Source: Ignavibacteriota bacterium
GTDB taxonomy: Bacteria > Bacteroidota > Ignavibacteria > UBA10030
Direction of reading: 5' to 3'
Assembly: GCA_022616555.1 (NCBI GenBank)
Contig: JAKEEG010000059.1
Span: forward strand, 1 to 36,561
Length of the DNA: 36,561 bases
Below, piece by piece: positions 24,891 through 32,969 of this stretch; the first letter of the stretch is position 1, and each line of letters opens with the position of its first letter. Under the pieces are notes generated by a model. That model did not search any database. It saw only the letters and a list, made by a program, of their open reading frames with translations, and was not told the DNA's origin. The translations under genes were made by a program, and so were the position numbers.

Positions 24891-25568
24891 TTAAGCCCCA
24901 TCCACGGTGACGAGGTTAACAGCTGATGAGTATTGTTTCCGGGCGCAGATAAACGCCCCGGCAAAACAGACGTGTGACACGATAACGGATGTTGATTGAA
25001 TTGGCGCCCAGAGCATCCGCAGCATTTCGGCCGATTCTTTCAAGAGGATGTTACTGAGTGCGAAGAGTATCATCGTTCCCGTAAAGTAGATAAGCGTGCC
25101 GGATGCCGCCCAGAAAGCCGGCGTACTGAAAATCGGTTTTGTTTCGTCTTTATTGATGATAAAAAGCGTATAGCATGAAAACGAAATGAGGAGAAGCGCC
25201 TGTAACGGTCTGGTATAGGAGCTGAATGCTGAAATGCTCTCGAACCCGAGAAAGACGATAAGCCAGATACTGAAGAATATCGGAATCGAGAGCAGAAGGA
25301 GTTTTCTTGTGCGAGCAGTATGCCAAAAAGAAAACAGCCACGTCAGCAGACTATACTGGAGTAATGTCGAAAGATGGATGACCCAGAGATTGTTAATTCC
25401 CTGCACCGCTAATACAATCATGGTGCTGCCGAGAAAGAAGCTGACAAATATCGACAAGAGCAAGATCCTCATCTCTGTCTGTTGCAGTGTCCGCACAGTA
25501 ACAAAGCCGAACAATATAACAACGACTTGTGTGACCATCGCAATCAGTGTGGGAATGGGGATGTTCAT
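24891..25568 (-). CDS. Seven-helix membrane protein of unknown function
   Basis: This 225-residue protein consists almost wholly of seven hydrophobic segments (about 6-26, 33-54, 62-80, 88-108, 118-137, 150-172, 190-208) with short polar loops. A polar N-terminus faces outside by charge balance. It looks like a stand-alone membrane sensor unit of the kind fused to kinases, but no family was recognised. It lies 142 bases upstream of the NarX-type kinase on the same strand. It could supply the sensing part that this nearly helix-free kinase lacks, which is an inference from position. Confidence 0.65.
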   Translation of the reverse strand: MNIPIPTLIAMVTQVVVILFGFVTVRTLQQTEMRILLLSIFVSFFLGSTMIVLAVQGINNLWVIHLSTLLQYSLLTWLFSFWHTARTRKLLLLSIPIFFSIWLIVFLGFESISAFSSYTRPLQALLLISFSCYTLFIINKDETKPIFSTPAFWAASGTLIYFTGTMILFALSNILLKESAEMLRMLWAPIQSTSVIVSHVCFAGAFICARKQYSSAVNLVTVDGA

Positions 25569-25629
25569 GTTCAGTCTATACGATGATATTGGTTTTTCAG
25601 AAACTTCATGTCGATCTGTCTTGCTCTGT

Positions 25630-25941
25630 TTAACTGTTCAAAGGATTGTCTGCACCACAGTACGGCGGGCAAGGTAAGTGGTCATCAGAGAGAAGGCCTT
25701 GATCGATGTCATTCCCGTCTTCTGTCACTCCTGCAAGCACCATTGTCGGGGTCCCGTCCTCGTGAAGGCCAAAATACACTCTGATACCGACACAGTTCGC
25801 TTGAGCAAGGATTTTTTCGAAGGCAGTTCGAGAGAAGTAGCCGCCTTTAATCCCATGCTTCGGCCTCGACTCGCGGTAGCGCCTTGTTTGCTTGCTCGCT
25901 TGATCAAGTGATATTCCGTGATCTTCTTTTCCGGTGAACAT
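25630..25941 (-). CDS. Small conserved-looking protein, CPPYC motif
   Basis: This 103-residue soluble protein starts at ATG 25941, with AAGGAG 7 bases before it; the TTG two codons upstream is less likely. The N-terminal half is basic and helical (ASKQTRRYRESRPKHGIKGGYFSRTAFEKILAQANC). The second half is strand-rich (GIRVYFGLHEDGTPTMVLAGVTEDGNDI) and ends in LPCPPYCG. Similar small proteins with this layout occur in Bacteroidota-like genomes as hypotheticals; that is from memory. Three cysteines may bind metal. It lies 61 bases upstream of the seven-helix gene, possibly in one transcript. Confidence 0.7.
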   Translation of the reverse strand: MFTGKEDHGISLDQASKQTRRYRESRPKHGIKGGYFSRTAFEKILAQANCVGIRVYFGLHEDGTPTMVLAGVTEDGNDIDQGLLSDDHLPCPPYCGADNPLNS

Positions 25942-26467
25942 ATTCAAGCTCCTTTAAATAGTGGGGAAGAGTTTGTGAGTTACGACTATATTCACGATGT
26001 GATTAATAATGAAACAGAGAGACAATAGCAAGTATTTTTGATTATGAGACACTTTGTGGGTGTTAATTTTTCGCTGAATGAGTATTTTTCTGTTAGTCTG
26101 TCATGTGTAGGGCTATACTGACGATGCAGAAGCGGCCATGGTCTTGGGGAAACGAACTAATGATTCATAATGCTGTATCAATGTGAGAATCCCCCGTTGC
26201 TGCAATATTGCTTAGGATCTGTTGACACCATGAGTTGTGAAGAAATTGGCTAGTCCAATCTTCAAATTATACGGTGTCCGGGCCACATAAGTCCTGAACG
26301 GAATCGTGTTGCTCCTACGGAGCTTTCCGACTCCTTATCCTTTCTATGTAATACGTATTTCATCCCTGACGGGATTTTACGGACGAATCCGCAACCCACA
26401 ACCTCATGTAGAGGGGCTCCTAGCAAGCTTTAAAATTTCGACATAAACGCGCTCCAAAATTTAGTAC
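25942..26467. other. Intergenic stretch between divergent genes
   Basis: No gene is supported. Small hairpins are present: GCTCC-TAC-GGAGC (26311-26323), the palindrome AATACGTATT (26350-26359) and ATCCC-TGAC-GGGAT (26362-26375). The left part is A/T-rich and probably holds the promoter of the reverse gene ending at 25941. Confidence 0.6.
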
Positions 26468-26496
26468 TTGACTTTTAAGTTTGCCTTTCTTAATAT
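26468..26496 (+). promoter_or_regulatory. Sigma-70 promoter of the iron operon
   Basis: TTGACT (26468-26473) and TAATAT (26491-26496) are 17 bases apart. Transcription would start near 26503, inside the operator, about 25 bases before the first ATG. Confidence 0.85.
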
Positions 26497-26511
26497 TTAG
26501 GTAAGCCTAAA
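26496..26511. promoter_or_regulatory. DtxR/MntR-type operator
   Basis: TTTAGG-TAAG-CCTAAA is a 16-bp dyad of the TTAGGnnnnCCTAA type bound by DtxR/MntR-like regulators. It lies immediately after the -10 box over the predicted start of transcription, ideal for metal-dependent repression by the product of the next gene. Confidence 0.75.
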
Positions 26512-26528
26512 AATTAAATGAGGCATAT

Positions 26529-27182
26529 ATGCCGAGCGAACAAGTCGAAAATTACCTCAAAAATATCTATAAGCTGCAGGAAGACGAAGGGAAGGTCAGC
26601 ACGACCTTGCTTTCCGAAAAACTGCAAATCTCCCCGGCCTCGGTGACGGAGATGATCAAAAAGCTTGCCGACGCCGGCAGTTTGAAATACACGCCGTACC
26701 GCGGCGTAGAACTGACGGAACAGGGGAGAAGGAAAGCGTTGCGTATCATCCGCCGTCACCGATTATGGGAATTATTCTTAGTGGAAGTGCTGCAGTATGC
26801 CTGGCACGAGATCGATGAAGAGGCTGAACGCCTTGAACATATCACATCCGAAAAATTGGAGCAAAGGCTCGACGCCGCGTTGGGGTTTCCGACGAGAGAC
26901 CCGCACGGCGACGTTATCCCGACGACTGATGGGAAGATAGCCGATGTACAGAGGGCGTCGTTATCAGAAGTGAAGCCGGGCAGGACTGTCAAGATTGCGC
27001 GCGTGAGCGATGCAAGTCCCGAAATTCTTCAATACGCCGCGAAGGTGGGCATCAAACTGCGCGGAAAAATCAAAGTAAGAGAAAAGATCGCGTTCGACGG
27101 CTCGCTCCGCGTTGAAATCAACGGGAAGGAGCAGTTTATCAGCGCGAAGTTGTCGCAAAACATTTTTGTTGAGGCTGTGTAA
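26529..27182 (+). CDS. DtxR/MntR-family metal-dependent regulator
   Basis: This 217-residue regulator has the winged helix (about 5-65: YLKNIYKLQEDEGKVSTTLLSEKLQISPASVTEMIKKLADAG), the dimer and metal domain (about 66-140: RRHRLWELFLVE, EEAERLEHITSEKLEQRL, GFPTRDPHGDVIP) and a C-terminal SH3/FeoA-like domain (about 145-217). The HxxxE and ExxEH metal residues are present. The N-terminal ligand position (Met10 in DtxR, Asp8 in MntR) is Asn here and the next one is Lys, judged by eye. It is the first gene of the feo operon and probably represses it. Confidence 0.92.
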   Translation: MPSEQVENYLKNIYKLQEDEGKVSTTLLSEKLQISPASVTEMIKKLADAGSLKYTPYRGVELTEQGRRKALRIIRRHRLWELFLVEVLQYAWHEIDEEAERLEHITSEKLEQRLDAALGFPTRDPHGDVIPTTDGKIADVQRASLSEVKPGRTVKIARVSDASPEILQYAAKVGIKLRGKIKVREKIAFDGSLRVEINGKEQFISAKLSQNIFVEAV

Positions 27183-27188
27183 CTGACC

Positions 27189-28181
27189 GTGGAAATTATC
27201 CTAACCATAGCGCTTCTCGTTGGAGGTACGGTTGCCGGTTTGTTGTGGCGAAAGGGCAGCTTCTTGCGCGCAATTCGCCGCGACAAAGCAAGAGTTCAGC
27301 TTGAAGACGCTTTGAAACATATCTATGACTGTGAATATAATCGGCTCGCCTGCACCCTGGAGAGCGTCGCTGGTACGCTTGCGTTGACGCCGGATAAGGC
27401 TTCTGAGGTCATTGCGCGTCTCAACGCACTGCAGTTGGTAACACACGACGGCAGAGAACTGCGACTGACAGAAAAAGGGCGCGACGACGCGTTGCGGGTT
27501 ATACGGATTCATCGCTTGTGGGAGAGATATTTGGCTGATGAAACTGCTGTGCGAGAGCAAGATTGGCATAGCGATGCCGACAAGAAAGAACATCTCCTGA
27601 CGCCACAAGAAGCGGGTGAATTGGCGAAGCGGCTTGGCCACCCGCCGTTTGACCCGCATGGGGATCCGATTCCCACGGAAGAAGGAGTGATTCCTGCGCA
27701 GCGCGGGAAGCCCCTTTTGGATTTTCACGCAGGGGAGACTCTCAAAGTTACGCACGTTGAGGATGAACCGGAAGCCGTTTTCGCCCTGCTTGTGCGGGAA
27801 AAGATTTTCCCGGACGTCGTGGCAAAGGTGGCGGCGAATTCGCGGAAGGGGTTGGAGCTGGAAACAGAAGGGAGAATGATTTTTCTTTCTGCAATTGCCG
27901 CAGCGAACGTCAGAGCAGTCGCGTTTGAGCAGCCGGACATTGCCCCCGAAGCCAGCAAAACGCTACTCTCGCTGCGGTTGGGAGAATCAGGCAGGGTCAT
28001 TGGTATTTCCCATACATGCCGCGGTGTGCAGAGGCGAAGGCTGATGGATTTGGGCATCGTTCCGGGCACAGAGGTAACCGCCGAACTGCAAAGCGTATCG
28101 GGCGACCCGGTTGGATACAACATTCGCGGCGCAACAATCGCACTGCGAAGGCAGCAAGCGGAAATGGTGTTTATCGAGTGA
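27189..28181 (+). CDS. Membrane-anchored DtxR-like protein fused to FeoA
   Basis: This 330-residue protein starts at GTG 27189, 6 bases after the previous gene. One membrane helix (about 3-20) is followed by a basic stretch, a DtxR-like winged helix (about 38-95), the DtxR dimer/metal region (IHRLWERYL, ADKKEHLL, GHPPFDPHGDPIPTEEG) and a C-terminal FeoA domain (about 255-330: LRLGESGRVIGIS, then RRRLMDLGIVPGTEV). FeoA works with FeoB in ferrous-iron uptake. The fusion would tether a metal-sensing, FeoA-bearing protein at the membrane next to FeoB. Whether it still binds DNA is open. Confidence 0.9.
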   Translation: MEIILTIALLVGGTVAGLLWRKGSFLRAIRRDKARVQLEDALKHIYDCEYNRLACTLESVAGTLALTPDKASEVIARLNALQLVTHDGRELRLTEKGRDDALRVIRIHRLWERYLADETAVREQDWHSDADKKEHLLTPQEAGELAKRLGHPPFDPHGDPIPTEEGVIPAQRGKPLLDFHAGETLKVTHVEDEPEAVFALLVREKIFPDVVAKVAANSRKGLELETEGRMIFLSAIAAANVRAVAFEQPDIAPEASKTLLSLRLGESGRVIGISHTCRGVQRRRLMDLGIVPGTEVTAELQSVSGDPVGYNIRGATIALRRQQAEMVFIE

Positions 28182-28189
28182 GGTAGTGT

Positions 28190-29011
28190 ATGAAGAACAT
28201 TCCTGAACAATGCGAGGTTTGCCCTGTAAACAAGCAGGCGCGTTTGGTGCGGCTTGGCGTGGACCTTTCGAATTATGATTTTGCGATTGCCCTTGCTGGG
28301 AACCCGAATGTTGGAAAGAGCACGGTCTTTAACAGCCTTACCGGATTACGGCAACATACGGGCAACTGGCCGGGGAAGACTGTTGTTCGCGCGGAGGGCG
28401 GGTACTCATACGACAATAAGCGCTATAAAGTTGTCGATCTGCCGGGGACGTATTCTCTGCTTTCCACCAGCTCAGATGAGGAAGTGGCGCGGGATTTTAT
28501 TCTCTTCGGCAAACCGGACGTCACGGTGATTGTCGTTGACGCGACACGGGTGGAACGGAACATGAATCTCGTTCTCCAAGTCCTACAGATTACAGACCGA
28601 GCGGTGGTATGCCTCAATCTCATAGACGAAGCGGAACGGCACGGTATTAAGATTGATGAGCGTCAGCTCATGCGTGAGCTGGGTGTGCCTGTTGTGCCGG
28701 TTATTGCCCGGACGGGGGAGGGTGTTCCGACGCTTCTCCGAAACATTGCGGATGTTGCGACGGGAGCATTTGTGTGCCGTCCCAGGCGTGGATGGACGGA
28801 ATCGGGCAGCTTGAAAAAAGCTGTCGACACGCTTGCCGAAAAAATCGGCAACGAGTTTCCCGGCCTGCCGAATGTCCGGTGGGTGGCGCTTCGCTTGCTG
28901 GAAGGCGACCAGAGAATTATCGACGCTATTCGTTCGGGCGAGTTGACAAGTTTGGCAGAGCGGGCTGAATTACAGAAGAAAGGAGACACACAGTATGTCG
29001 CCGCGTCATGA
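28190..29011 (+). CDS. feoB: FeoB N-terminal G-protein, split subunit
   Basis: This 273-residue protein is the cytoplasmic GTPase half of FeoB. G1 is GNPNVGKST (37-45), G3 is DLPGTYSL (83-90) and G4 is NLID (143-146). The helical inhibitor-of-dissociation region follows to the end. A short N-terminal extension holds CEVC (Cys8 and Cys11), a possible iron or Fe-S site. The gene ends inside the start of the permease gene, in a different frame (17-base overlap). GAGGT before ATG 28190 is a fair ribosome site. It gates ferrous-iron flow through the membrane partner. Confidence 0.94.
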   Translation: MKNIPEQCEVCPVNKQARLVRLGVDLSNYDFAIALAGNPNVGKSTVFNSLTGLRQHTGNWPGKTVVRAEGGYSYDNKRYKVVDLPGTYSLLSTSSDEEVARDFILFGKPDVTVIVVDATRVERNMNLVLQVLQITDRAVVCLNLIDEAERHGIKIDERQLMRELGVPVVPVIARTGEGVPTLLRNIADVATGAFVCRPRRGWTESGSLKKAVDTLAEKIGNEFPGLPNVRWVALRLLEGDQRIIDAIRSGELTSLAERAELQKKGDTQYVAAS

Positions 29012-30419
29012 GGAAATACTTCATACAGCTGATATGTTGCGATGGGAATTGGGCGAGCAGTTCCATGACCGCACGGTTGAAGCCTTGTACGGCGATGCGG
29101 CACAGATCGCTAAAAAGGCGGTCATTATGCCGGGGAAGAAAACGCGGTTGAACTTCGAGCGCACGCTTGACCATCTTGTGACAAACCGCTGGACGGGCTT
29201 CCCCTTGATGTTTCTCCTCCTCGCCATTGTGTTCTGGATTACCATCGAAGGCGCCAATGTTCCATCTGCTCTCTTGGCCGATGTTTTTCTTGATTCACTC
29301 TACCCAATGCTGAAATCATTCGGGGAAAATATCGGTCTTCCGTGGTGGCTCAACGGGTTGTTGTTCGATGGCATGTACCTCGCCATGGCATGGGTCGTGA
29401 GTGTTATGCTTCCGCCGATGGCGATCTTTTTTCCGCTATTCACCTTGGCAGAGGATTTCGGATATTTGCCCCGTGTGGCGTTTAATTTAGACAGCATGTT
29501 CCGAAAATCCGGAGCGCATGGCAAGCAGGCGTTGACGATGGCGATGGGATACGGCTGTAACGCCGCGGCGATTATTTCGACGCGCATTATCGATAGCCCG
29601 CGCGAGCGTTTGATCGCCATCCTTACTAATAATTTTGCGATCTGCAACGGCAGGTGGCCGACGCAAATTCTCATTGCAACGATTTTCGTAGGCGCGTTGG
29701 CGCCGGCGCACTTATCCGGGCTTGTTTCGTCGCTCGCAGTGGTGACGGTAGTGCTCATCGGAATTTTCTTTACGTTTCTCGTATCGTGGGGATTGTCCAA
29801 AACGTTGCTGAAAGGCGAGGCGTCTTTTTTTAGCCTTGAGCTTCCGCCGTACCGCCCGCCGCGCATTTGGCAAACGTTGTACACATCGGTGATCGACCGC
29901 ACGCTTATCGTGCTCTGGCGCGCGGTAGTGTGGGCGTTACCCGCGGGCGCAGTGATTTGGCTTGTGTCGAACATTCATATCGGCGGCGTCTCGCTTGCTG
30001 AGCATGCCGTCAATGCGTTTGACCCCTTTGGTATTCTCATCGGGTTGAACGGCGTTATTCTGCTTGCGTACATTATTGCCATTCCGGCGAATGAGATTGT
30101 CATCCCCACGGTCTTGATGTTAACAGTGTTGGTCACAAAGGTTGCCGGCGTTGGGAGTGGAGCCGGAGTGATGTTCGAGCTGGACTCCGAGTTGGCAACG
30201 GCGGAAGTGTTGAGAACCGGAGGATGGACGCTCCTCACGGGAGTGAATCTCATGTTGTTCAGTTTACTCCATAATCCCTGTTCGACGACACTCTATACAA
30301 TTTATAAAGAAACAGGCAGTGCGAAGTGGACGACGCTTTCGGCGGTTATCCCTCTCGGCATTGCCTTTGTCGTGTGCTTTGTTGTCGCTGTTGTATTTTC
30401 TGCAATCGGGTTGACCTAG
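28995..30419 (+). CDS. feoB: FeoB membrane permease, split subunit
   Basis: The 474-residue protein is the transport half of FeoB. A soluble helical start (1-60) is followed by about eight or nine membrane helices with the two Gate motifs: [16 protein letters not shown] with [12 protein letters not shown], and [14 protein letters not shown] near the end. Cysteines of the Gate motifs are thought to line the iron path. It has its own ribosome site (AAAGGAGA, 8 bases before ATG 28995) inside the end of the G-protein gene, so the split is a real gene arrangement and not only a frameshift. It carries Fe(II) into the cytoplasm. Confidence 0.94.
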   Translation: MSPRHEEILHTADMLRWELGEQFHDRTVEALYGDAAQIAKKAVIMPGKKTRLNFERTLDHLVTNRWTGFPLMFLLLAIVFWITIEGANVPSALLADVFLDSLYPMLKSFGENIGLPWWLNGLLFDGMYLAMAWVVSVMLPPMAIFFPLFTLAEDFGYLPRVAFNLDSMFRKSGAHGKQALTMAMGYGCNAAAIISTRIIDSPRERLIAILTNNFAICNGRWPTQILIATIFVGALAPAHLSGLVSSLAVVTVVLIGIFFTFLVSWGLSKTLLKGEASFFSLELPPYRPPRIWQTLYTSVIDRTLIVLWRAVVWALPAGAVIWLVSNIHIGGVSLAEHAVNAFDPFGILIGLNGVILLAYIIAIPANEIVIPTVLMLTVLVTKVAGVGSGAGVMFELDSELATAEVLRTGGWTLLTGVNLMLFSLLHNPCSTTLYTIYKETGSAKWTTLSAVIPLGIAFVVCFVVAVVFSAIGLT

Positions 30420-30437
30420 TACTCGAGGAGATGCTCC

Positions 30438-31652
30438 ATGAATGTTAAACATTGTGTCGCATTGTTTACTTTTCTTGTTTTCGTTTCATTGGTTGTCGGC
30501 GGTTGTGATGCACTCTTTACCGAAGCACCGGAAGCGGGAGAGTCGTTCGATGAACCGTTATCGGGGTTGACGATGCAGCAGCTTGCCGCCTTTGCGCGAG
30601 GGGATGAAGGTTTCGGAAAGATCTTTTCCGTGACTGAAGGACTTGGCCCGATCTTCAACCAACCTGCCTGCGAAACCTGCCATCCCCGCGATGGAAAGGG
30701 AAACCCACGTACAAACCTTATTCGCTTTGGGCTGACTACGAACGGCATGACCGACCCGCTTCTTGAGTTCGGTGGACCTCAGCTACAGGATCGCAGCATT
30801 CCGGGAGTATCGCCGGAAACATTGCCCGCGCATGTGAACGCCATTTCGCGGCGCAGCGGTCCCGTCGTCTTTGGGTTGGGGCTTATTGAAGCGATACCGG
30901 ATGCCGAAATCATTCAGCGCTTAGATCTCACAGATGCGAATGGCGACGGAATCATCGGCAAAGTTAATTGGGTGCCAGCCGCGTCATACCTCGGAAAAGC
31001 GGATAGCGTACTGTATGTCGGGCGTTTTGGGCGAAAAGCTGGTGTTCCATTTTTGTTGCAGCAAGTGGTAACGGCCTATCACCAGGACATCGGCATTACG
31101 ACCGATTATTTGCCTGTTGAGAATGCTCATCCGCAGTCCGGCTCCTCCGTGCGCGATGAAGCGAGCGACCCCGAGCTTCCCGCCTCGGTGGTGGATGACG
31201 TCGTATCCTATTTGCTTACACTCGCGCCGCCTAAACGAGGTCCAATTACCCCGCAGGTGCTGGAAGGTGAGCAGGTGTTTCTCAATATCGGCTGCGCAGG
31301 CTGCCACACGCCTTCGATGACGACCGGTACTCACCCCATTGCCGCATTGAGCAATGTCGAAGTGCCGTTGTACTCTGACTTGTTGTTGCACGATATGGGA
31401 CTCGAACTCGCGGATAATTTCTATGAAGGCATGTCGACAGGAACAGAATGGCGCACAACTCCACTTTGGGGACTTCGGTTGGTGAAGGAGTTCCTTGGCG
31501 GTACTCCATATTACTTGCACGACGGGCGCACATCGTCTTTGCGTGAAGTTATTAACCTGCATGGCGGAGAAGGCGACGGTGCGAGAAGCGCATTTCAGGG
31601 GTTATCTGCGAGTGAGCAGGAAGCACTCTTCAAATTTTTGGAATCGCTATGA
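30438..31652 (+). CDS. Di-heme oxidoreductase (DHOR-type) lipoprotein
   Basis: This 404-residue protein has a lipoprotein signal (VVGGC, Cys23) and two heme c sites: CETCH (Cys78-His82) and CAGCH (Cys286-His290). The spacing and motifs (GPIFNQPACETCHPRDG, TTPLWGLR, YYLHDGRTSSLREVINLHGGE) fit the di-heme thiol-oxidoreductase (DUF1111) group, related to MauG and di-heme peroxidases. Members are often near iron-uptake genes, but few have proven reactions. It sits in the envelope, 18 bases after feoB, with a Rieske gene overlapping its end. It may move electrons during iron capture (inference). Confidence 0.92.
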   Translation: MNVKHCVALFTFLVFVSLVVGGCDALFTEAPEAGESFDEPLSGLTMQQLAAFARGDEGFGKIFSVTEGLGPIFNQPACETCHPRDGKGNPRTNLIRFGLTTNGMTDPLLEFGGPQLQDRSIPGVSPETLPAHVNAISRRSGPVVFGLGLIEAIPDAEIIQRLDLTDANGDGIIGKVNWVPAASYLGKADSVLYVGRFGRKAGVPFLLQQVVTAYHQDIGITTDYLPVENAHPQSGSSVRDEASDPELPASVVDDVVSYLLTLAPPKRGPITPQVLEGEQVFLNIGCAGCHTPSMTTGTHPIAALSNVEVPLYSDLLLHDMGLELADNFYEGMSTGTEWRTTPLWGLRLVKEFLGGTPYYLHDGRTSSLREVINLHGGEGDGARSAFQGLSASEQEALFKFLESL

Positions 31653-32092
31653 CCATGCAGAGCCGTACGCGGCGGGATTTCTTGAAAGGCACGGCGCTTG
31701 CCTTAGGCGGCGCAATTGTCGGTCTGTCAGAGGTTAGCTGCGTTGCATCTTCTGCACCGGTCGTGCGGGTCGCGATTGAATCGAATATCCTACGCGTGGA
31801 AACCGCGCGGCCAGAATTATTCAATGTCGGTGACGGAATCCAGCTAAATGCGCCGGAGTTAGAATATCCCATTCTGCTTATCAAGACATCGGAAAGCAAA
31901 TTTGTTGCTCTCTCGACCGCCTGCATGCATCTTGGCTGTACAGTGAAGAAGCAGCCGTCGGTTATCCGGTGTCCGTGTCACGGCTCGGTCTATGATTTGG
32001 AGGGAAACGTGTTAAACGGTCCGACGCAATTGCCGCTTCATCAATACAGTCTAACAATGTCCGGTACACAAGCAGTTATCGTTGTGGATTAA
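31649..32092 (+). CDS. Tat-exported Rieske [2Fe-2S] protein
   Basis: This 147-residue protein starts at ATG 31649, overlapping the stop of the di-heme gene by 4 bases (ATGA). A twin-arginine signal (TRRDFLKGTALALGG) is followed by a possible lipobox (EVSC, Cys31). The Rieske domain has CMHLGC and CPCHGSVYD: cluster ligands Cys92, His94, Cys108 and His111, with Cys97-Cys110 as the stabilising disulfide, as in high-potential Rieske proteins. It is too small for a cytochrome bc subunit with its anchor and has no cytochrome b next to it. The likely electron partner is the di-heme lipoprotein. Confidence 0.93.
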   Translation: MTMQSRTRRDFLKGTALALGGAIVGLSEVSCVASSAPVVRVAIESNILRVETARPELFNVGDGIQLNAPELEYPILLIKTSESKFVALSTACMHLGCTVKKQPSVIRCPCHGSVYDLEGNVLNGPTQLPLHQYSLTMSGTQAVIVVD

Positions 32093-32110
32093 CGACAGGG
32101 AAGAAATCGA

Positions 32111-32923
32111 ATGAATTCATTTCAACAATTTGAGCATGAGGGTTGGGAGCGGGTAGCGGATAACTACAGCACAACCTGGATCTCCTTGACAACGCAATTC
32201 ATTGAGCCGTTGCTCGATGCTGCCGGTGTGCGTAAAGGGAACCGGGTTCTCGATATAGCCTGCGGGCCCGGGCAACTCGCAGTCGCGGCATCACAACGGG
32301 GTGCGAGTGCTGTCGGAGCGGATTTTTCAAAAAACATGGTTCGCATCGCGCGACAACTGCACCCTGAAATTGAATTCATTGAAAGCGATGCTGAGCGGCT
32401 TCCGTTCCCCGCAGGTATGTTTGATAGCGTGCTTATTAACTTTGGCGTATTGCATTTTGCGCGTCCGGAGCGAGTTTTTGCCGAAGTGCGGCGTGTATTG
32501 GCGCGCGGTGGAACAGTCGGCTTTACCGTTTGGGCTGATACAGACATGAACGAAGGGGGGAGGATCATGAACGAAGCTATGAAAGCGAACGCGGATTTTT
32601 CAGTGCAGATTCCGGAAGGTCCGCCAGTCTTTCTGTTTGGCAACCCCGATGAGTGCCGCAAGACCCTCGAAGCGGCAGGTTTCAACGGTGATGCTTTGCG
32701 CTTTACGACAAAGACCGTACTCTGGCGCGTGCCGACGGCGCGATACCTCGTTGATGCGGAACGTGATGCCGGTGTTCGTACCGGAGGAATATTAAAGCAT
32801 CAAACACCTGAGCGGCTTGAAGCCATCCGTGTTGCCGTAGAGAAGCAGGTTGAACGCCATGCCGTGAACGGTGGATATGAGATTCCAATGACAGCCCATC
32901 TCATCTCAGCGAGCGCCAGATAA
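32111..32923 (+). CDS. Class I SAM-dependent methyltransferase
   Basis: This 270-residue cytoplasmic protein has the methyltransferase fold of the UbiE type: motif I VLDIACGPGQLAVAA (about 46-60), an acidic residue in GADFSKNM, FIESDAERLPFPAGMFDSVLINFGVLHF, and RRVLARGGTVGFTVW. The substrate is not evident; small-molecule targets such as quinones, thiols or metalloids are typical for the family. It lies 18 bases after the Rieske gene, with AGGGAAG before ATG 32111, so it shares the iron operon transcript. Its role there is unclear. Confidence 0.9.
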   Translation: MNSFQQFEHEGWERVADNYSTTWISLTTQFIEPLLDAAGVRKGNRVLDIACGPGQLAVAASQRGASAVGADFSKNMVRIARQLHPEIEFIESDAERLPFPAGMFDSVLINFGVLHFARPERVFAEVRRVLARGGTVGFTVWADTDMNEGGRIMNEAMKANADFSVQIPEGPPVFLFGNPDECRKTLEAAGFNGDALRFTTKTVLWRVPTARYLVDAERDAGVRTGGILKHQTPERLEAIRVAVEKQVERHAVNGGYEIPMTAHLISASAR

Positions 32924-32969
32924 TAATACAAAGTTAAATAATAAATCCTTTGATGCATCAGGAAAAAAC

